Shown in pieces: positions 43,398 to 56,089 of a stretch of DNA of 64,000 bases; positions within the stretch are counted from its first letter, which is position 1; each line of letters begins with the position of its first letter. A program made the position numbers and the translations under genes. The notes under the pieces are model-generated. The model was given only the letters and a program-made list of their open reading frames with translations. It made no database searches and had not been told where the DNA came from. Source of the stretch: Okapia johnstoni (Eukaryota; Chordata; Mammalia; Artiodactyla; Giraffidae). The stretch is taken from positions 19,849,001 to 19,913,000 of the forward strand of contig CM044306.1 of NCBI GenBank assembly GCA_024291935.2, given 5' to 3'.

Positions 43398-43518
43398 TTT
43401 TATTTATTTGGCCATGCCTCGCAGCTTGTAGGATCTTAGTTCCCCAACCAGGGATTGAACTAGGACCCCCAGTAGTGAAAGCTCTGAGTCCTAACCACTA
43501 GATAGCCAGAGAATTCCC
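43398..43518 (-). repeat. CHR-type tRNA-Glu SINE
   Basis: CCAACCAGGGATTGAACTAG and GCCAGAGAATTCCC. Confidence 0.85.
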
Positions 43519-45076
43519 GATAGTGGTTTTAAGTGGGAAAATAATTCTGAAAGTACCCGTGAGAGGACTCTGTACACAGATGCGTTTTAGAGATGGTCAG
43601 CCAGGTTGACTTGCTTGCCCCCGGTCCCACATGTAGGAGGTGAGGAGGCTGAGCTGTGAACCTAATCTCTCTTTTTGGTCTCTGGGTACCGCTGCATCTG
43701 CTTGCTTACACCTCTGTTCCACCTTCTCTCCTTAAGCCTGGCTCTTGCTGAACCCCCAGTTCCTCTTCCGTTTGAGTCCTCGCAAACTACCTACCCTTTC
43801 TGGTCTCACTTTCCTCCCCAGTCCAGGGCACGTGGTTTGTCACTTCAGTTGTGTGCGGTGCTCCAGATTGCTGCCCTGGTCCTGCTTCAGAGCTCACCAG
43901 GCTGGTCCCCAGTTTCTGGCAGAGGGTGCCATCACCCCTTCCTTGGTTCCTATCTCTTTCACCCTGTCAACAGAAAAGTTCCTGAAACTGGCCAATTGAT
44001 TCGATTTCAGATTAATATGCTGCAGCTGCACTGTTGCCTGGCAACCTTGTGAATCATCTCTTTCCCTTCACTCTCAGGGTCATCTGATGTCAGCCCGCTT
44101 CTCTCTACCGTGACCGAGGTTGTTCAAGTCTGCCTTTCATCCTTTTCTCCTCTCCATACTGGGGGGGTGCATAGTCCTGTTCAAGGTCCCCCCTTCACCA
44201 GGGTCCTTCCTCCCAGATCCTCCTGCCTGCTTAGAGACTTTATGCCTTCACTTTTCCATTTGTTCACTCATCTATTTATTCAACAAAATTTTTCTAAGTT
44301 CTCCCTTTGTGCCAGGCACTGTACTGACGCCGAGGACACAGTGTTGATTGAGAGGGTCTTCTTGCCTTTTCTCTTGAAGGGGAAACAGGAAGATGCTATG
44401 GCTGAAGGTACCACAGGTAGCTGGCAGTGGGGAGGGAAGTAAGCAGGGAAACCTTGTCTATCCCCCTGGACTTTGAAGTTCTCCTCCATGGAAAACCTTC
44501 TGACATCTGCAACACATTTCCCCCTCTTCCTTCCCAAAATTATGGGATTAAAGTTTAGGGAACAGTTCTATGGTCAGGCCTCCATGGTAGGAACTTTGTA
44601 TGCTTTATGTCTTCTAATCCTCACCACCACCCCGTGAGGAGGGTGACTGTCTTGCCCCTAGTTTATAGCCGAGAAAACGAAGGCACAGAGAGGTTGGTGA
44701 TTCTTGCGAGAAGTAATGAAGCAATCCATCATGGACCTTGAGCATCTCTGAATGTTCTCGCTGAGGATGCCAAGCATGCAAGATCAGGACCACTTCTTCA
44801 CCTAGGCCGTGTCTCAGGGTTGTGTTTGGAGTGAATAGCCTTGAAGGATGTAGCTCTTTATCTCCCAATAGGAAGGGAGATTCCCCGAGCTCAGTGTTCC
44901 TCAGCGGCAACTACTGCCCACAAAGCATCCACCTGGATCTACGCTGTGTCACCAACTGAGGAACTCAAGGTGCGAGGGAATGGATGCAAATCGTGCTGCT
45001 CGCTGGGTTGTAAGTAATAAGGTTATTCATCTCTGACCCAGGAGTCTTGTGTCATCTGCCAGCATTGGGAAATGAT
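43519..45076. other. Intergenic, no gene recognised
   Basis: Unique-looking DNA with a possible old MIR/L2 remnant near 44260-44350 and a perfect X-box-like palindrome at 44033-44045. Confidence 0.5.
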
Positions 45077-45085
45077 AACAGCTTG

Positions 45086-45286
45086 TGTGTGTGTGTTAGT
45101 CATTCAATGGTGTCCGACTCTTTATAACCCCATGGACTGTAGCCCGCCAGGCTCCTCTGTCCATGAAACTCTCCAGGCAAGAATACTGGAATGGGTTACC
45201 ATTTCCTCCTCCAGGGGATCTTCCTGACCCAGGGATCAAACCCTAGTCTCCTGCATTGTGGGCAGATTCTTTACCATCCAAACCAC
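45086..45286 (-). repeat. Bov-tA SINE with TSD
   Basis: AACAGCTTG flanks the element at about 45077 and 45289. Confidence 0.88.
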
Positions 45287-45806
45287 TAACAGCTTGGTAA
45301 GTAGGGTAAAGTCAAATCAATCAAGTCCATCCCAAACCCAACACGTGATTTGCCCAGGACACGGGGCTCATCACTGAGACTTGAACTTGGCAGTTTGATT
45401 TCATAAGCCTTAAATACAAGTTTTTCCTTGCTGCTTTCCTGCTGCGTGTATGGCAAGGTGTCTCTTCCCTTCACTCTACTATTTATTGAGCCAGTGTGGG
45501 GTTGGTTAGATGGACAGACAGCAGGGCTAAGGAGAAATTGGAGGTTTTGATGGCTGATTTCACCTGTGACCTCACTTGAGTTTTGTGAAAAGCTATTTCA
45601 GGGAAGGGCGAGGGGGCAGTGCGTTTCTTCAGGCTTTACTGAAGTTCTCCTGCTCTTATAAACTCATCTCATTCTATTATTATCCCTGGCAGAGGGCAGA
45701 GGATATTTTCATTCACCAGCCATAGTGGTGTGCTGCCATGTGGCAAGGGTAAAATCCCTGTTCATAATCTGCCCACCGAACTTTGAAAGGATGCAATTTA
45801 AAAAGT

Positions 45807-45930
45807 ACAGGGGGCCTCCCTGGCAGTGCAGTGGTTAAGGCTGCTCACTTCCACCTCAGGGCACACGGGTTCGATCCCTGGTCAGGGACCTAGATCCCAC
45901 ATTCCTCGAGGTGTGGCCAAAACAAAACAA
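45807..45930 (+). repeat. CHR-type tRNA-Glu SINE
   Basis: GGGCCTCCCTGGCAGTGCAG head and CAAAACAAAACAAAACAAAT tail. Confidence 0.88.
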
Positions 45931-45934
45931 AACA

Positions 45935-47880
45935 AATCCCAGCAACCATACAACCTGTTTTCTGAGATATAGTTCACACATCACACCATTCAGCCTTTTA
46001 AAGTATACAATCCAGGGGCTTTCATGATACTCACAAAGTTGCCCAAACGTTACCATTATTTAATACCATTTTCATCACCCCAAGCGGAAAACCCTTACCC
46101 CCTTTGCTGTCCCTCTTCATTCCTCCTCTCTCCTGGCAACTACTCACTGACTTGCTGTCTTGAGATATGACTGGGCATTTCATATAAATGGGATCATACA
46201 AAATATGGCCTCTTGTGTCTGGCTTATTTCATTTAGCATCAGGTTTTCAAGATTTACTCATGTTATGGCATGCATTGGTACTTTGTGTTTTTTTTTCCCC
46301 AAATTATATTCCTTTGTATGGATCTACTACATTTTATTCATTCATTCATCAGTTAACATGATCAAATGGACACTTGGGTTGTTTCAACTTTTTGGCTGTT
46401 GTGAACAATGCTGTTAGGAATATTTATATACGAGATATTAGGTGACTATATGTCTTCAGTTCTCTTGGATATATATCTAGGAGTGGAATGGCTGGATCAC
46501 TGGGTAAATCTGTTTAATTTTTTGAGGAAGTGACAGACTATTATTTTCAGAGGCCATACCATTTTACATTCCCACCAGCAATGTATGAGAGTTCTCATTT
46601 CTCCCCATTCTCCACCAAAAATGGTTATTATTTGTCTTTTTGGCAGTAGCTATTCTACAGATTGTGAGTGGAATCTCAAATCAAGTTTTTAAATTTTTAT
46701 TGGAGTATAGTTGCTTTACAATGTTGTGTTAGTTTCTGCTGCACAGCAAAGTGAATCAGTTATATATTTACATATGTCCTCTCTTTTTTTGGATTTCCTT
46801 CTCATTTAGGTCACTACGGAGCACTGAGTCCCATGTGCTATACAGTAGGTTCTTGTTAGTTATCTATTCCCATCAGTGGTTTTGATTTGCATTTCCCTGA
46901 TGGCTCATGACATTGAACATCTTTCATGGGTGTATTGGTTATTTGTATATCTTCTTTGGAGGAATGTCTATTCAGATCCTCTGGCCATTTTTCAGTGTTC
47001 TGTCTTTTTAAAAAAACTGCTTTGTAAGTTCAGTTCAGTTCAGTCGCTCAGTCGTGTCCGACTCCTGGCGACCCCATTGATTGCAGCACGCCAGGCCTCC
47101 CTGTCCATCACCAACTCCTGGAATTTACCCAAACCCATGTCCATTGAGTTGGTGATGCCATCCAACCATCTCATCCTCTGTCATCCCCTTCTCCTCCTGC
47201 CCCCAATCCTTCCCAGCATTAGGATCTTTTCCAATGAGTCAACTCTTCGCATGAGGTGGCCAAAGTATTGGAGTTTCAGCTTCAACATCAGTCCTTCCAA
47301 TGGACACCCAGGACTGATCTCCTTTAGGATGGACTGGTTGGGTCTCCTTGCAGTCCAAGGGACTCTCAACAGTCTTCTCCAACACCACAGTTCAAGAGTT
47401 CTTATATATTCTAAATCCAAGTCCTTTATCAGATATATGATTTGTAAATATTTTCCCCCATTTGGTGGGTTGTCTTTTCACTGTCTTGACAGTATCCTTG
47501 GAAGCACAAAAGGTTGAAAATTTGATGAAGTCCAATTAATCTAATTTTTTCTTTTGTCATTTGCAGTTTTGCTGTCATATCTAAGAAAGCTTTGCCTAAT
47601 TTAAGGTCATGAAGGTCTTATATTTTCCGTTAAAAGTTCTATCTTTTTAGCTTTTATATTTAGGTCTGTGATGCACTTTGAGTTAATTTTTGCATATGGT
47701 AAAAAGTAGGGGTCCAGCTTCATTTTCTGCCTGTTGAGATTCAATGGTCCTGGCACATTTATTGCAAAGAATACATTCTTCTTTCTGGAATTGTCTTGGC
47801 CCCCTTGTCAAAAGTCTTGTGGAAACCTTGACTGAAATGCAATGATTCTTGATAATTTTAAAAAAATCAATGCCCTTTAA
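45935..47880 (-). mobile_element. L1 LINE region with BovB 3' insertion
   Basis: Reverse L1 sequence such as TGTCTGGCTTATTTCATTTAGC-type words, TTGATTTGCATTTCCCTGAT and TATCCTTGGAAGCACAAAAG. A BovB 3' end is inserted at about 47028-47396, starting AGTTCAGTTCAGTTCAGTCG. Confidence 0.75.
47028..47396 (-). mobile_element. BovB 3' end within L1
   Basis: CCAACCATCTCATCCTCTGT, GGATGGACTGGTTGGGTCTC and AACACCACAGTTCAAGAG are BovB words. AGTTC repeats mark the tail. Confidence 0.85.
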
Positions 47881-47894
47881 CTTTTGAAAACAAT

Positions 47895-48215
47895 GTATTT
47901 TTGGCTGCGCTGGGTCTTTGTTACTGCGTAAGGACTTTCTTTAATTGAAAGTGGGGGCTGCTCTCTGTTGCGGTGCATGGACTTCTCATTGTGATGGTTT
48001 CTCCTATTGTGGAGCACGGGCTCTAGGTGCCTGGGCTTCAGTTTAGGCACTTAGTATTCACTGCCCTGGGGCTCTAGAGCCGGGGTTCAGTAGAGTAGTT
48101 GTGGTGCATGGGCTTAGTTGCCCTTGCAGCATGTGGAATCTTCCCAGACCAGGGATTGAACCCGTGTCCCCTGCATTGGCAGGAGGATTCCTATTCACTG
48201 TGCCACCAGAAGTTC
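47895..48215 (-). repeat. Long CHR SINE
   Basis: TTTGGCTGCGCTGGGTCTTT to ACTGTGCCACCAGAAGTTC. Confidence 0.85.
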
Positions 48216-48518
48216 AACAATTCTTAACTTGGGGGGCAGGAGGATTTGTGTTATTTCAGAAGCAGTGTGTAGAGTGTGTAGAGGCTTCATTAGTGGGTTT
48301 CCTAACAGTGCTTCTCAACTTTTCATGCATATGAGAACCCCTGGGGGTCTTGTTAGGATGTAGATTCCAATTCAGTTGGTCTCATAGGGGACCTGCAATT
48401 CTGCACTTCTGAAAAGCTCCCATGTCAGTCTGATATGTTGGTTTGCAAATCACAGGGTTTTATCAAATGCAATTTCAAATGTCTACAATTGAAATCCACA
48501 AGAAGAAAGCCTTTCTTC

Positions 48519-48645
48519 TTGGGCTTCCCTGCTGGTTCAGTGGTTTAGGGTCCGCCTGCCAATGCAGGGGACATAGGTTCCATCCCTGGTTGGGGAAGGT
48601 CCCACATGCTGTGTGGCCAAACAACAACAAACAAGCAAATAGCAC
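48519..48645 (+). repeat. CHR-type tRNA-Glu SINE
   Basis: GGGCTTCCCTGCTGGTTCAG head, CCAAACAACAACAAACAAGC tail. Confidence 0.85.
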
Positions 48646-49105
48646 CTGAGAGATGGGGGCTGTCTTTGGTCCCAATAAGTGAAAAGCCAAACTTGATATA
48701 GTCATCACTGTATTTTCTGCTGCAACATTGTTTTTGACATCCTTAATCAGATGAATGGGAGCTGCAGGCTTGGTAGGGTTCAATGGTGGTGAATGGGGAG
48801 CTCATCACCACTCACAGGCCACCCCAGGGATTCTGGCGTGAGGCTGAGGGCTGAGCTCAGGCTTGGTACCACTGGAGAGTCCCCAGTTGACTGCTGTGAC
48901 AGCCAGGTTCCTGCACCTCTCAGCTAGTGCCAAGGTACTAATCAGTCCGTATTCAGCTCAAAACTGTTGCTTTCCATTCTTCCACTGTTTGTTTTTGTAT
49001 ATTTCAATGAAGATCTAAAACTGCAATGGGAAATGCACTTATAAAAATATTTAAACTCATATAATGTTACCGTCTTTCCTTAACTAGCTTGCAGATCAAT
49101 CTATG

Positions 49106-49244
49106 CTGCTACTGCTAAGTCGCTTCAGTCGTGTCCGACTCTGTGCGACCCCACAGATGGCAGCCCACCAGGCTCCGTCGTCCCTGGGATTCTCCAGGCA
49201 AGCATACTGGAGTGGGTTGCCATTTCCTTCTCCAGGAAGTCTAT
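49106..49244 (-). repeat. Bov-A monomer SINE with perfect TSD
   Basis: GATCAATCTATG at 49094-49105 and 49245-49256. Confidence 0.9.
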
Positions 49245-49274
49245 GATCAATCTATGAAGTCTGCTAATTTTAAT

Positions 49275-49400
49275 TGGGGAAATCTTTGTTTTTTGGCATG
49301 CAACTCACAGGATCTTCATTCCCAGGCCAAGGATCAAACCCATATCTCCGTCAGTGAAAGTGTGGAGTCCTAACCCTAGGACCACTAGGGAAATCCCTGA
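49275..49400 (-). repeat. CHR-type tRNA-Glu SINE with TSD
   Basis: CTGCTAATTTTA occurs before and after the element. Confidence 0.85.
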
Positions 49401-49487
49401 AGGCTGCTAATTTTATGGTCCAAACTGGTACTTCTTAAACTCTGTTAATGAAGACAGTAAAAATGAAGATGGACTTAATAAGTCTGA

Positions 49488-49793
49488 AAGTGGCTCAGTC
49501 GTGTCCGACTCTTTGTGACCCCATGCACTATACACAATCCATGGAATTGTCCAGGCCAGGATACTGGAGTGGGTAGCCTTTCCCTTCTCCAGGGGATCTT
49601 CCCAACATAGGGATCAAACCCACGTCTCCCGCATTGCAGGCGAATTCTTTACCATCTGAGCCACAAGGGAAGCCCAAGAATACTGGAGTGGGTAGACTAT
49701 CCCTTCTCCAGGGGAACTTCCTGACCCTGGAATCGAACTGGGGTCCCCTGCATTGCAGGCGGATTCTTTACCAACTGAGCTATCAGGGAGGCC
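49488..49793 (-). repeat. Bov-tA SINE with duplicated head half
   Basis: The stretch AATACTGGAGTGGGTAG to GAGCCAC.AGGGA occurs twice in tandem, near 49559-49676 and 49678-49793. AATAAGTCTGA and AGTAAGTCTGA flank the whole. Confidence 0.85.
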
Positions 49794-50642
49794 TTTTAGT
49801 AAGTCTGAGGTGGGGTTGAAATTCTGCATGTCTAACAAGCTCCCAGGTGATGCTGAGCACTGGGTCTTTATTTCTGTTTCCACAGTGGACCATGGATCTA
49901 AGGAAGTTGCAATCTCCCTGCCCCTGATTTGCTCGTGTTTGTTTTCTACTATGTCACAGAAATGGAGTGAGAATCAATGACCCGACACCTGAACAGAATG
50001 ACTATTGCATCCATGTTCCCACGTTAGCATTTTTCAACCTCTGTGTTCCCTATGCTTCCTGTTTTCAGCCAGTTGTCCATTCTGGATATAAATTAACCAT
50101 AAAGGTCTAAAAGATTAATGACAATTTGAACCTCGCAACCAACTAGATGACTACGGCTGGAGGAGGGCTGGTGATAGTGACTGCGGAGTGAGTGAGTCAC
50201 GCATGAGCTTCTGAGCGCCGTGCAGTCTGGCTGCTGTGCACGCCTTCTGCTCAACCCACATTCGGTTTTAGAGTTATTTTTAAATATTTGAAATAGTCAT
50301 TAATTTAAAAATCGATATTGAAATAGGCACTGTTGCTGCTTGTAGGGATGTGCCTGGAAAACCTTTGATAATCCCTGGGGCTTTGCAAGCCTCAGAAAGA
50401 AATCATGGACCAGTGATTCTTAACTGTTTTGGGTAATGGCTTCCTTTAAGCATCTGATCAAAGCTATGAAGAAAATGCACTCATGTACATTATACACAAA
50501 CTCTCACCAAGTCTCAGGGTTTGGTTTCTCAGCTGCTGGTAATCCTTGGTCACCCCCTTTTCAACCATCTTAAATAAAATACTCTTGATTTGCCCTCAAG
50601 TTTAGCTCTGATGATATCTCTCTTCTGCTCAAAGTTCCTCAA

Positions 50643-51623
50643 TTGTTGTTGTTCAGTTGCTCAGCCATGTCCAACTCTTTGCGACCCCATTTGCAGCATG
50701 CCAGACTTCTCTGTCCTTCACTGTCTTCTGGAGTTTGCTCAAACTCATGTCCACTGAGTCAGTGATGCCATCCAACCATCTCACCCTCTTTCGCCCTCTT
50801 CTCCTGCCTTCAATCTTTCCCAGAATCAGGGTCTTTTCCAATGAGTTGGATCTTAGCATCAAATGATCAAACTATTGGAGCTTCAGCTTCAGCATCAGTC
50901 CTTCCAATGAATATTCAGGGTTGATTTCCTTTAGGATTGACTGGTTTGGTCTCCTTGCTGTCCAACGGACTCTTGAGTCTTCTCTAGCACCACAGTTCAA
51001 AAGCATCTATTTGTTGGCACTCAGCCTTCTTTATGGTCCAATTCTCACATCTGCACATGACTACTGGAAAAACCATAGCTTTGACTATATGGACCTCTGT
51101 CAGCAAAGTGATTTTTCTGCTTTTTAATATGCTGTCTAGGTTTGTCATAGCTTTTCTTCCAAGGAGCAAGCATCTTTTAATTTCATGGCTGCAGTCACCA
51201 TCTGCATTTTGGATGCCCAAGAAAATAAAGTCTGTCGCTGTCTCCATTTCTTTCCCCATCTGTTTGCCATGAAGTGATGGGACCAGATGCCATCATCTTA
51301 GTTTTTTGAATGTTGAGTTTTAAGCCAGCTTTTTCACTCTCCTCTTTCACCTTCATCAAGAGACTCTTTAGTTCTTCTTTGCTTTCTGCCATTAGGGTGG
51401 TGTCATCTGCATATCTGGGGTTATTGATATTTCTCTTGGCAATCTTGATTCTAGCTTGTGCTTCATCCAGTCTGGCATGTCACATGATGTACTCTGCATA
51501 TAAGTTAAATAAGCAGGGTGACAATATTCAGCCTTGACATACTCCTTTTCCAATTTGAACCAGTCCATTGTGCCATTTACAGTTCTAACTGTGCTTCTTC
51601 TAACCTGCATACACATTTCTCAG
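50643..51623 (-). mobile_element. BovB LINE fragment with TSD
   Basis: About 980 bp, 5'-truncated. GTTCCTCAA at 50634-50642 and 51624-51632 marks a single insertion. Reverse transcriptase words survive but the frame is broken. The (TTG)n tail is at the low-coordinate end. Confidence 0.92.
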
Positions 51624-51984
51624 GTTCCTCAACAGCTTCCCATTAGCCACAGCAGTGTTTCCTCAAGTGGAGTTCGTGGCTCTCCCAATAGGAATTGGCT
51701 GCTGCTGGTTAAAATGGCCAGTCCTTGGGCCCCCTATCAGAGCTTCTGGATCTAAAGGCAGGGCCCTTTCCTGGAGTTTGTAGGCTTCTGTAACATCCTC
51801 AAAGGCTCCATCACACCTCATACCCAATGAATAAAAAGGTACCCATAGGCTAAACAGACATACATTTTCTCTAACTTTTTTTTTGTTCATATTAACAAAA
51901 AAGATTTTTGTTAACTTTTGAGGTGGAAGTATTTCTGTAACATTTTAAAAAAGATGTTTATAAATTTTACAATCTGCCTGGTGC

Positions 51985-52194
51985 CTGCTTGCTCAGTCTG
52001 TCCAACTGTTTGCAATCCCATGGACCATAGCCTGCCAGGCTCCTCTGTCCCTGGAATTTTTCAGGCAAGAATGCTGAAGTGGGTTGCCATTTCCTTCTCC
52101 AGGGAATCTTCCTAATTCAGGGATTGAACCCATGTCTCCTGCATATCCTACCCACAAGACAGGTTCTTCACCACTGGTGCCACGTGGACTGCCT
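51985..52194 (-). repeat. Bov-tA SINE
   Basis: TTGCTCAGTCTGTCCAACTG to GTGCCACGTGGACTGCC. Confidence 0.85.
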
Positions 52195-52230
52195 TAAAAA
52201 TGATTCATTAGAACCTTTATTATGCTTCCA

Positions 52231-52455
52231 TGCATGCATGCTGAATTCTTTCAGTCGTGTCCTACTCTGTGACCCTATGGACTGTAGCCTGTCAGCCTCC
52301 TCTGCCCATGGGATTCTCCAGGGAAGGATGCTGGAGTGGGTTGCTGTGCTCTCCTCCATGGAGATTTTCCTGACCCAGGGATTGAGCCCTCATCTCTTAC
52401 ATCTACCTGCACTGGCAGGCAGATTCTTTACCACTAGCGCCACCTGGGAAGCCCA
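52231..52455 (-). repeat. Bov-tA SINE
   Basis: TTTCAGTCGTGTCCTACTCT to GCGCCACCTGGGAAGCCC. Confidence 0.88.
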
Positions 52456-52864
52456 CAGAGGAATTACATTGTAGGTACTGACAATGTTACCTTTTGTAGT
52501 GTTAAACAGTTAATCATTATGATTTTGAGTCAAGTTTAGGAGATAATACATTTCCCTTCAGTTCTTAGACCTTTTTTTAGGCCCTTGAAAAGTAGCTGGG
52601 ACCTGGGCACTGTTTAGCTAATACCCAATACGCCAAACTGTCATGGGAGGGGCGTAGAATCTGAATTTTCAATAGGTTCTCCCAAGAACAGTACATTTTA
52701 TCAATCTAAATTGGAGCTAAGAGAAGAAACTGCCAAAGCCTCAGGTTATGAGCTAATTTTGAAATAATGTCCTATCTCCTTAAAAGCTAAAAATTAGTCA
52801 GGGAGCTCTTTCAAAGTGATAGTGAACAGTCAATAGTAAAATGTTGCTTCCGTTGTTTCCTTTT

Positions 52865-53100
52865 TTAAAAAAACTATTGGAGTATAGTTGATTGACAATG
52901 TTGTGCTAGTTTCATGTATAGAGCATAGTAATTCAGTTACACATATACATATATTCAATCTTTTTCAGATTCTTTTCCTATATAGATTAAAAAATTTAAT
53001 TCCTTTTAAAAAAACTTTTATTGTAGTTGATTTACAATGTGTAAGTTTCATGTGTACAAGACAGTGGTTCGGTTATACATACATTCTTTTTCAGATTAAT
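52865..53100 (-). mobile_element. L1 LINE 3' end, two copies of the tail
   Basis: GGAGTATAGTTGATTGACAA and TTGTAGTTGATTTACAATGT start two versions of the same L1 tail segment, each ending TTTTTCAGATT. Confidence 0.7.
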
Positions 53101-53449
53101 AGTAAAGGTTTTGACCCTGATGCCACAAGGAGGAACTACCCAGGTTGGTAAACAAGGAAGGTCAATTCTAGAACCCTCTGGTACAATGTTTGTTCTGGAA
53201 TATACTGGGTTTCTTTGATCTATTTATAGATTAAAAATACAACAGGCTTTCATTTTAGCTGACCAGTCTGCATTTTGTCTTTGTTTCAGAGGGTAGGCAC
53301 TGGCGGCTGATGCCTGGGAGTGGGCAGGGGACAGGAGAGGGGAAAGAGGAGTCAGAGAAGTAACTGGGGGGTGGGAGAGAGGAACCAAGGAGCAGAGCTG
53401 GGAGACTTTTTGGCCATAAATTTCATTAACCATCTTGTTAATCACTCAC

Positions 53450-53556
53450 TTTTGGGACTGGGCCACACAGCATGCAGGATCTTGAAAGGGGATCAACCTG
53501 TGCTCCTTGCAGTGGGAGGGACTATTAACCACTGGAACACCAGCAAGATCCCTGGG
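53450..53556 (-). repeat. CHR-type tRNA-Glu SINE, diverged
   Basis: CACAGCATGCAGGATCTTGA, TTAACCACTGGAACACCAGC. Confidence 0.7.
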
Positions 53557-54590
53557 AGACAATCTTTACTCTTGATTCTTTTGCATATTAGAATCAAAAA
53601 GTCTTGGCTTGTGGCTCAGGCCACTCAGCTCTTACTCCAACCTTCCACCCAGCCCTCTTCTCCAATTCCATCTTCCGTACCATGGGACCGAGTCCCCACT
53701 GTGAAGAGTCACTTAGCACCAGCCTGGCATATAGTAAGAAGTACTGCATCACTTCTGGCTCTATGCAGGGGCTTTGTTCCAGTTAAATGGCCCTACTGTG
53801 GCTTCCTCACACACATTGGGTCCTGTAACCTCTGGGTCTTGACTCCTCTTTGCCTGGAATGCCCTGCTTCAGATGACACCTTTATGGAGCCTTCCCTACC
53901 CTTACAGGGTCTGGGTGGGTTTGGTGGGGGAGCTTTTCCAATCCTGAGATGCTGCAACTCTTCAGCCAAGCCACTGGTGGCCTGGACCTCTGCCTTGTGT
54001 CACAAGCTGTATGGCTGTATGTGTCTCACTCCTATCTGGGGTCAGCATTTGAGCACAGGGTGTCTGTCTGTCCAGGCTGAATCATGACTCCCATGATTCC
54101 TCGCATATACCAAACAGTTAACCCCTGTAAAATATTTAGGTCATCTGGTGGGAAGAGCAGTGGAGCCTAGGTCCTAGAAAAACATGTCAGCACCTATTAG
54201 CCTTGCAGATTTCCACATCTCATTTCTCTTAAGCATCAAATAGATGCAATTATGCTCTTATCTCCTGAGATCCATCCTAGTCACATTGGTTCCACAGACA
54301 CATTCACTGTCATGGTTCCAAGGTGGCCTCTACACCAACTCATCATACATCCAGGAGGCTAACAAGATGGTCTGGTGACCAAGTAGACAAGTGTTGACTT
54401 TTCATGACCATTCTCAGGTCTTGTCAGGACACTGACTCAGACAACAGAGCTCTGACCAAATGCTTACACAATGGCTAACAATGTCAGGCCCCAGTTAAGG
54501 AGCTGTGGGTCCAGATGTTTCCTCTATTGCCATTTCTGTGGTTCCTCCACACATACAAGATTGATTATATATTAAACAGAATCTGCAAGT
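53557..54590. other. Intergenic beyond the EIF1 3' end
   Basis: Diverged sequence, in part like L2 (53.6-54.0 kb). The 255-residue plus-strand frame at 53320-54087 spans a SINE and has no recognisable domain. Confidence 0.5.
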
Positions 54591-54611
54591 CAAATGTTTC
54601 TGAAAACAAGT

Positions 54612-54617
54612 TTTATT
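54612..54617 (-). terminator. EIF1: EIF1 distal polyadenylation signal
   Basis: AATAAA on the minus strand, about 755 bases after the stop, which matches the usual 3' UTR length of EIF1 mRNA. Confidence 0.7.
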
Positions 54618-55208
54618 TAAATAAGGGTTTAAATACATTACATAACATTAAAACTGAAGAGGGGGGAAAAAAACCCAAAAAACCAGTTTACTTCACAAGG
54701 CATTGGGCAGCTGTTGCTAGTAAGTTGCAAGCTCTACAGCTACGTGACTGATGACATTGGTTTGAAGTTTGTTCCCTTGTCAAAAGTTTAACTGATAGAA
54801 GGTTGGCCTCACATTCTAGTTTGGACATCAATTAGCTAGGACATGTCTGGTCATGAAGACCTTGGTGGCAAGCCAGACGTCCTGTCACCTCACTGGAGGG
54901 TGGCTGCTCTAAGCTCTGCCCACCCAGTCACGCTGGAGACATCAGGGGATCCTTCCCTGACCACCGAAGGCACCCTCTAGCAGTACAGCTGCCTCACCCA
55001 TCCTCCACTCTCCACTTCATCGAGGACTGTTCATGTGGTGACACTTTCTCAGGGCAGGGAACTTTGCAGAGGGACTGCTGAGGGGCTCTGGACTTGGCTG
55101 AAGCATCACTGTTATTGCTTTGTTTCAGGCTGGACACTGCCAGGCGCCTACTGCTTGACCTCTGTTTAAATGAGGGACTTCAAGACTAGACAGCATGGCT
55201 CTTTTCAG

Positions 55209-55214
55209 TTTATT
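55209..55214 (-). terminator. EIF1: EIF1 proximal polyadenylation signal (candidate)
   Basis: AATAAA on the minus strand, about 155 bases after the stop. It could give a short mRNA form alongside the distal site. Confidence 0.5.
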
Positions 55215-55368
55215 GCATGAAGGAGTTACACTAGTCCAAGTTAAAAGCAGACCCCAAATGGTTACATTATACAAGCTGTGAGGTTTTTAAACTTGTGACA
55301 AGGGACAGAAGGGAAATTCTACTCATTGCAAGGAAATCCTCACTTAAGCTTCAGTGAGCCAAAAGCAC

Positions 55369-55413
55369 TTAAAACCCATGAACCTTCAGCTGGTCGTCCT
55401 TAGCCAGTCCAAT
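55369..55413 (-). CDS. EIF1: eIF1 exon 4 (C-terminus and stop)
   Basis: Encodes IGLAKDDQLKVHGF and TAA (55369-55371), identical to human as I know it. The acceptor TTTGCAG lies before 55413. Confidence 0.98.
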   Translation of the reverse strand: MGLAKDDQLKVHGF

Positions 55414-55843
55414 CTGCAAAGGAAAAAACGGCAGTTTTAAGAGGGAGCAGAGTTAAAGCCTCCGTTTCTGATGACAACAATCCTCTCTTCCTACTTCTAC
55501 ATTTGGCCAAGAGAAGTCCCAGAGCCAAGGTGCACTGAACTCAGGGACACCCAGCTTATCATCAATGGTGGAATAAGATTTTGCCACTTAAGAATAGCCA
55601 ACCAGACATTCTGTTTTAGTGTCTATGTGCACAGGCCCCTTAAACTAGATCCAAGCTAGTAAACTTTAAGGTGGACAAATCCCTCCTTTCCAGAAATACA
55701 CTATGAACTTCAAAAACTGTTTGGCTTAGCCTTTTAAAACAAACCTCTATGTCCCTGGAAGAAACGAAATAGACCAGGCAGATCTTAGATTAGTTACCCA
55801 GGGAAAAGGCACAAATGTACCAATAAAAAGCAACAGAACTCAC

Positions 55844-55945
55844 CTCTACCAGGAACTGGCATATGTTCTTGCGCTGGTCACCCTGTAGCTGAATTACTTC
55901 TCCATATTCTGGATGCTCAATTACAGTACCATTGCAGGCAAATTT
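55844..55945 (-). CDS. EIF1: eIF1 exon 3
   Basis: A 34-codon phase-0 exon, KFACNGTVIEHPEYGEVIQL then QGDQRKNICQFLVE, between CTTGCAG and GTGAGT. It forms the second half of the SUI1 fold, which binds the 40S subunit near the P site. Confidence 0.98.
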
Positions 55946-56089
55946 CTGCAAGAATAACACAAGTAAAACAAATTAGGCCAAGCAACAGTTTGAATGCCAG
56001 TAATAACCCTTTTCAGTAAGTAATACAGCTCAGCAGCTCCATGGAGGCAAGGTAAATACGATTTCCCTAAAATCTCATTAAAAACCTAC

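Noticed and set aside
53320..54087. 255-codon plus-strand frame
   Set aside because: Runs through a SINE and old repeat sequence; no recognisable domain, no splice or start evidence.
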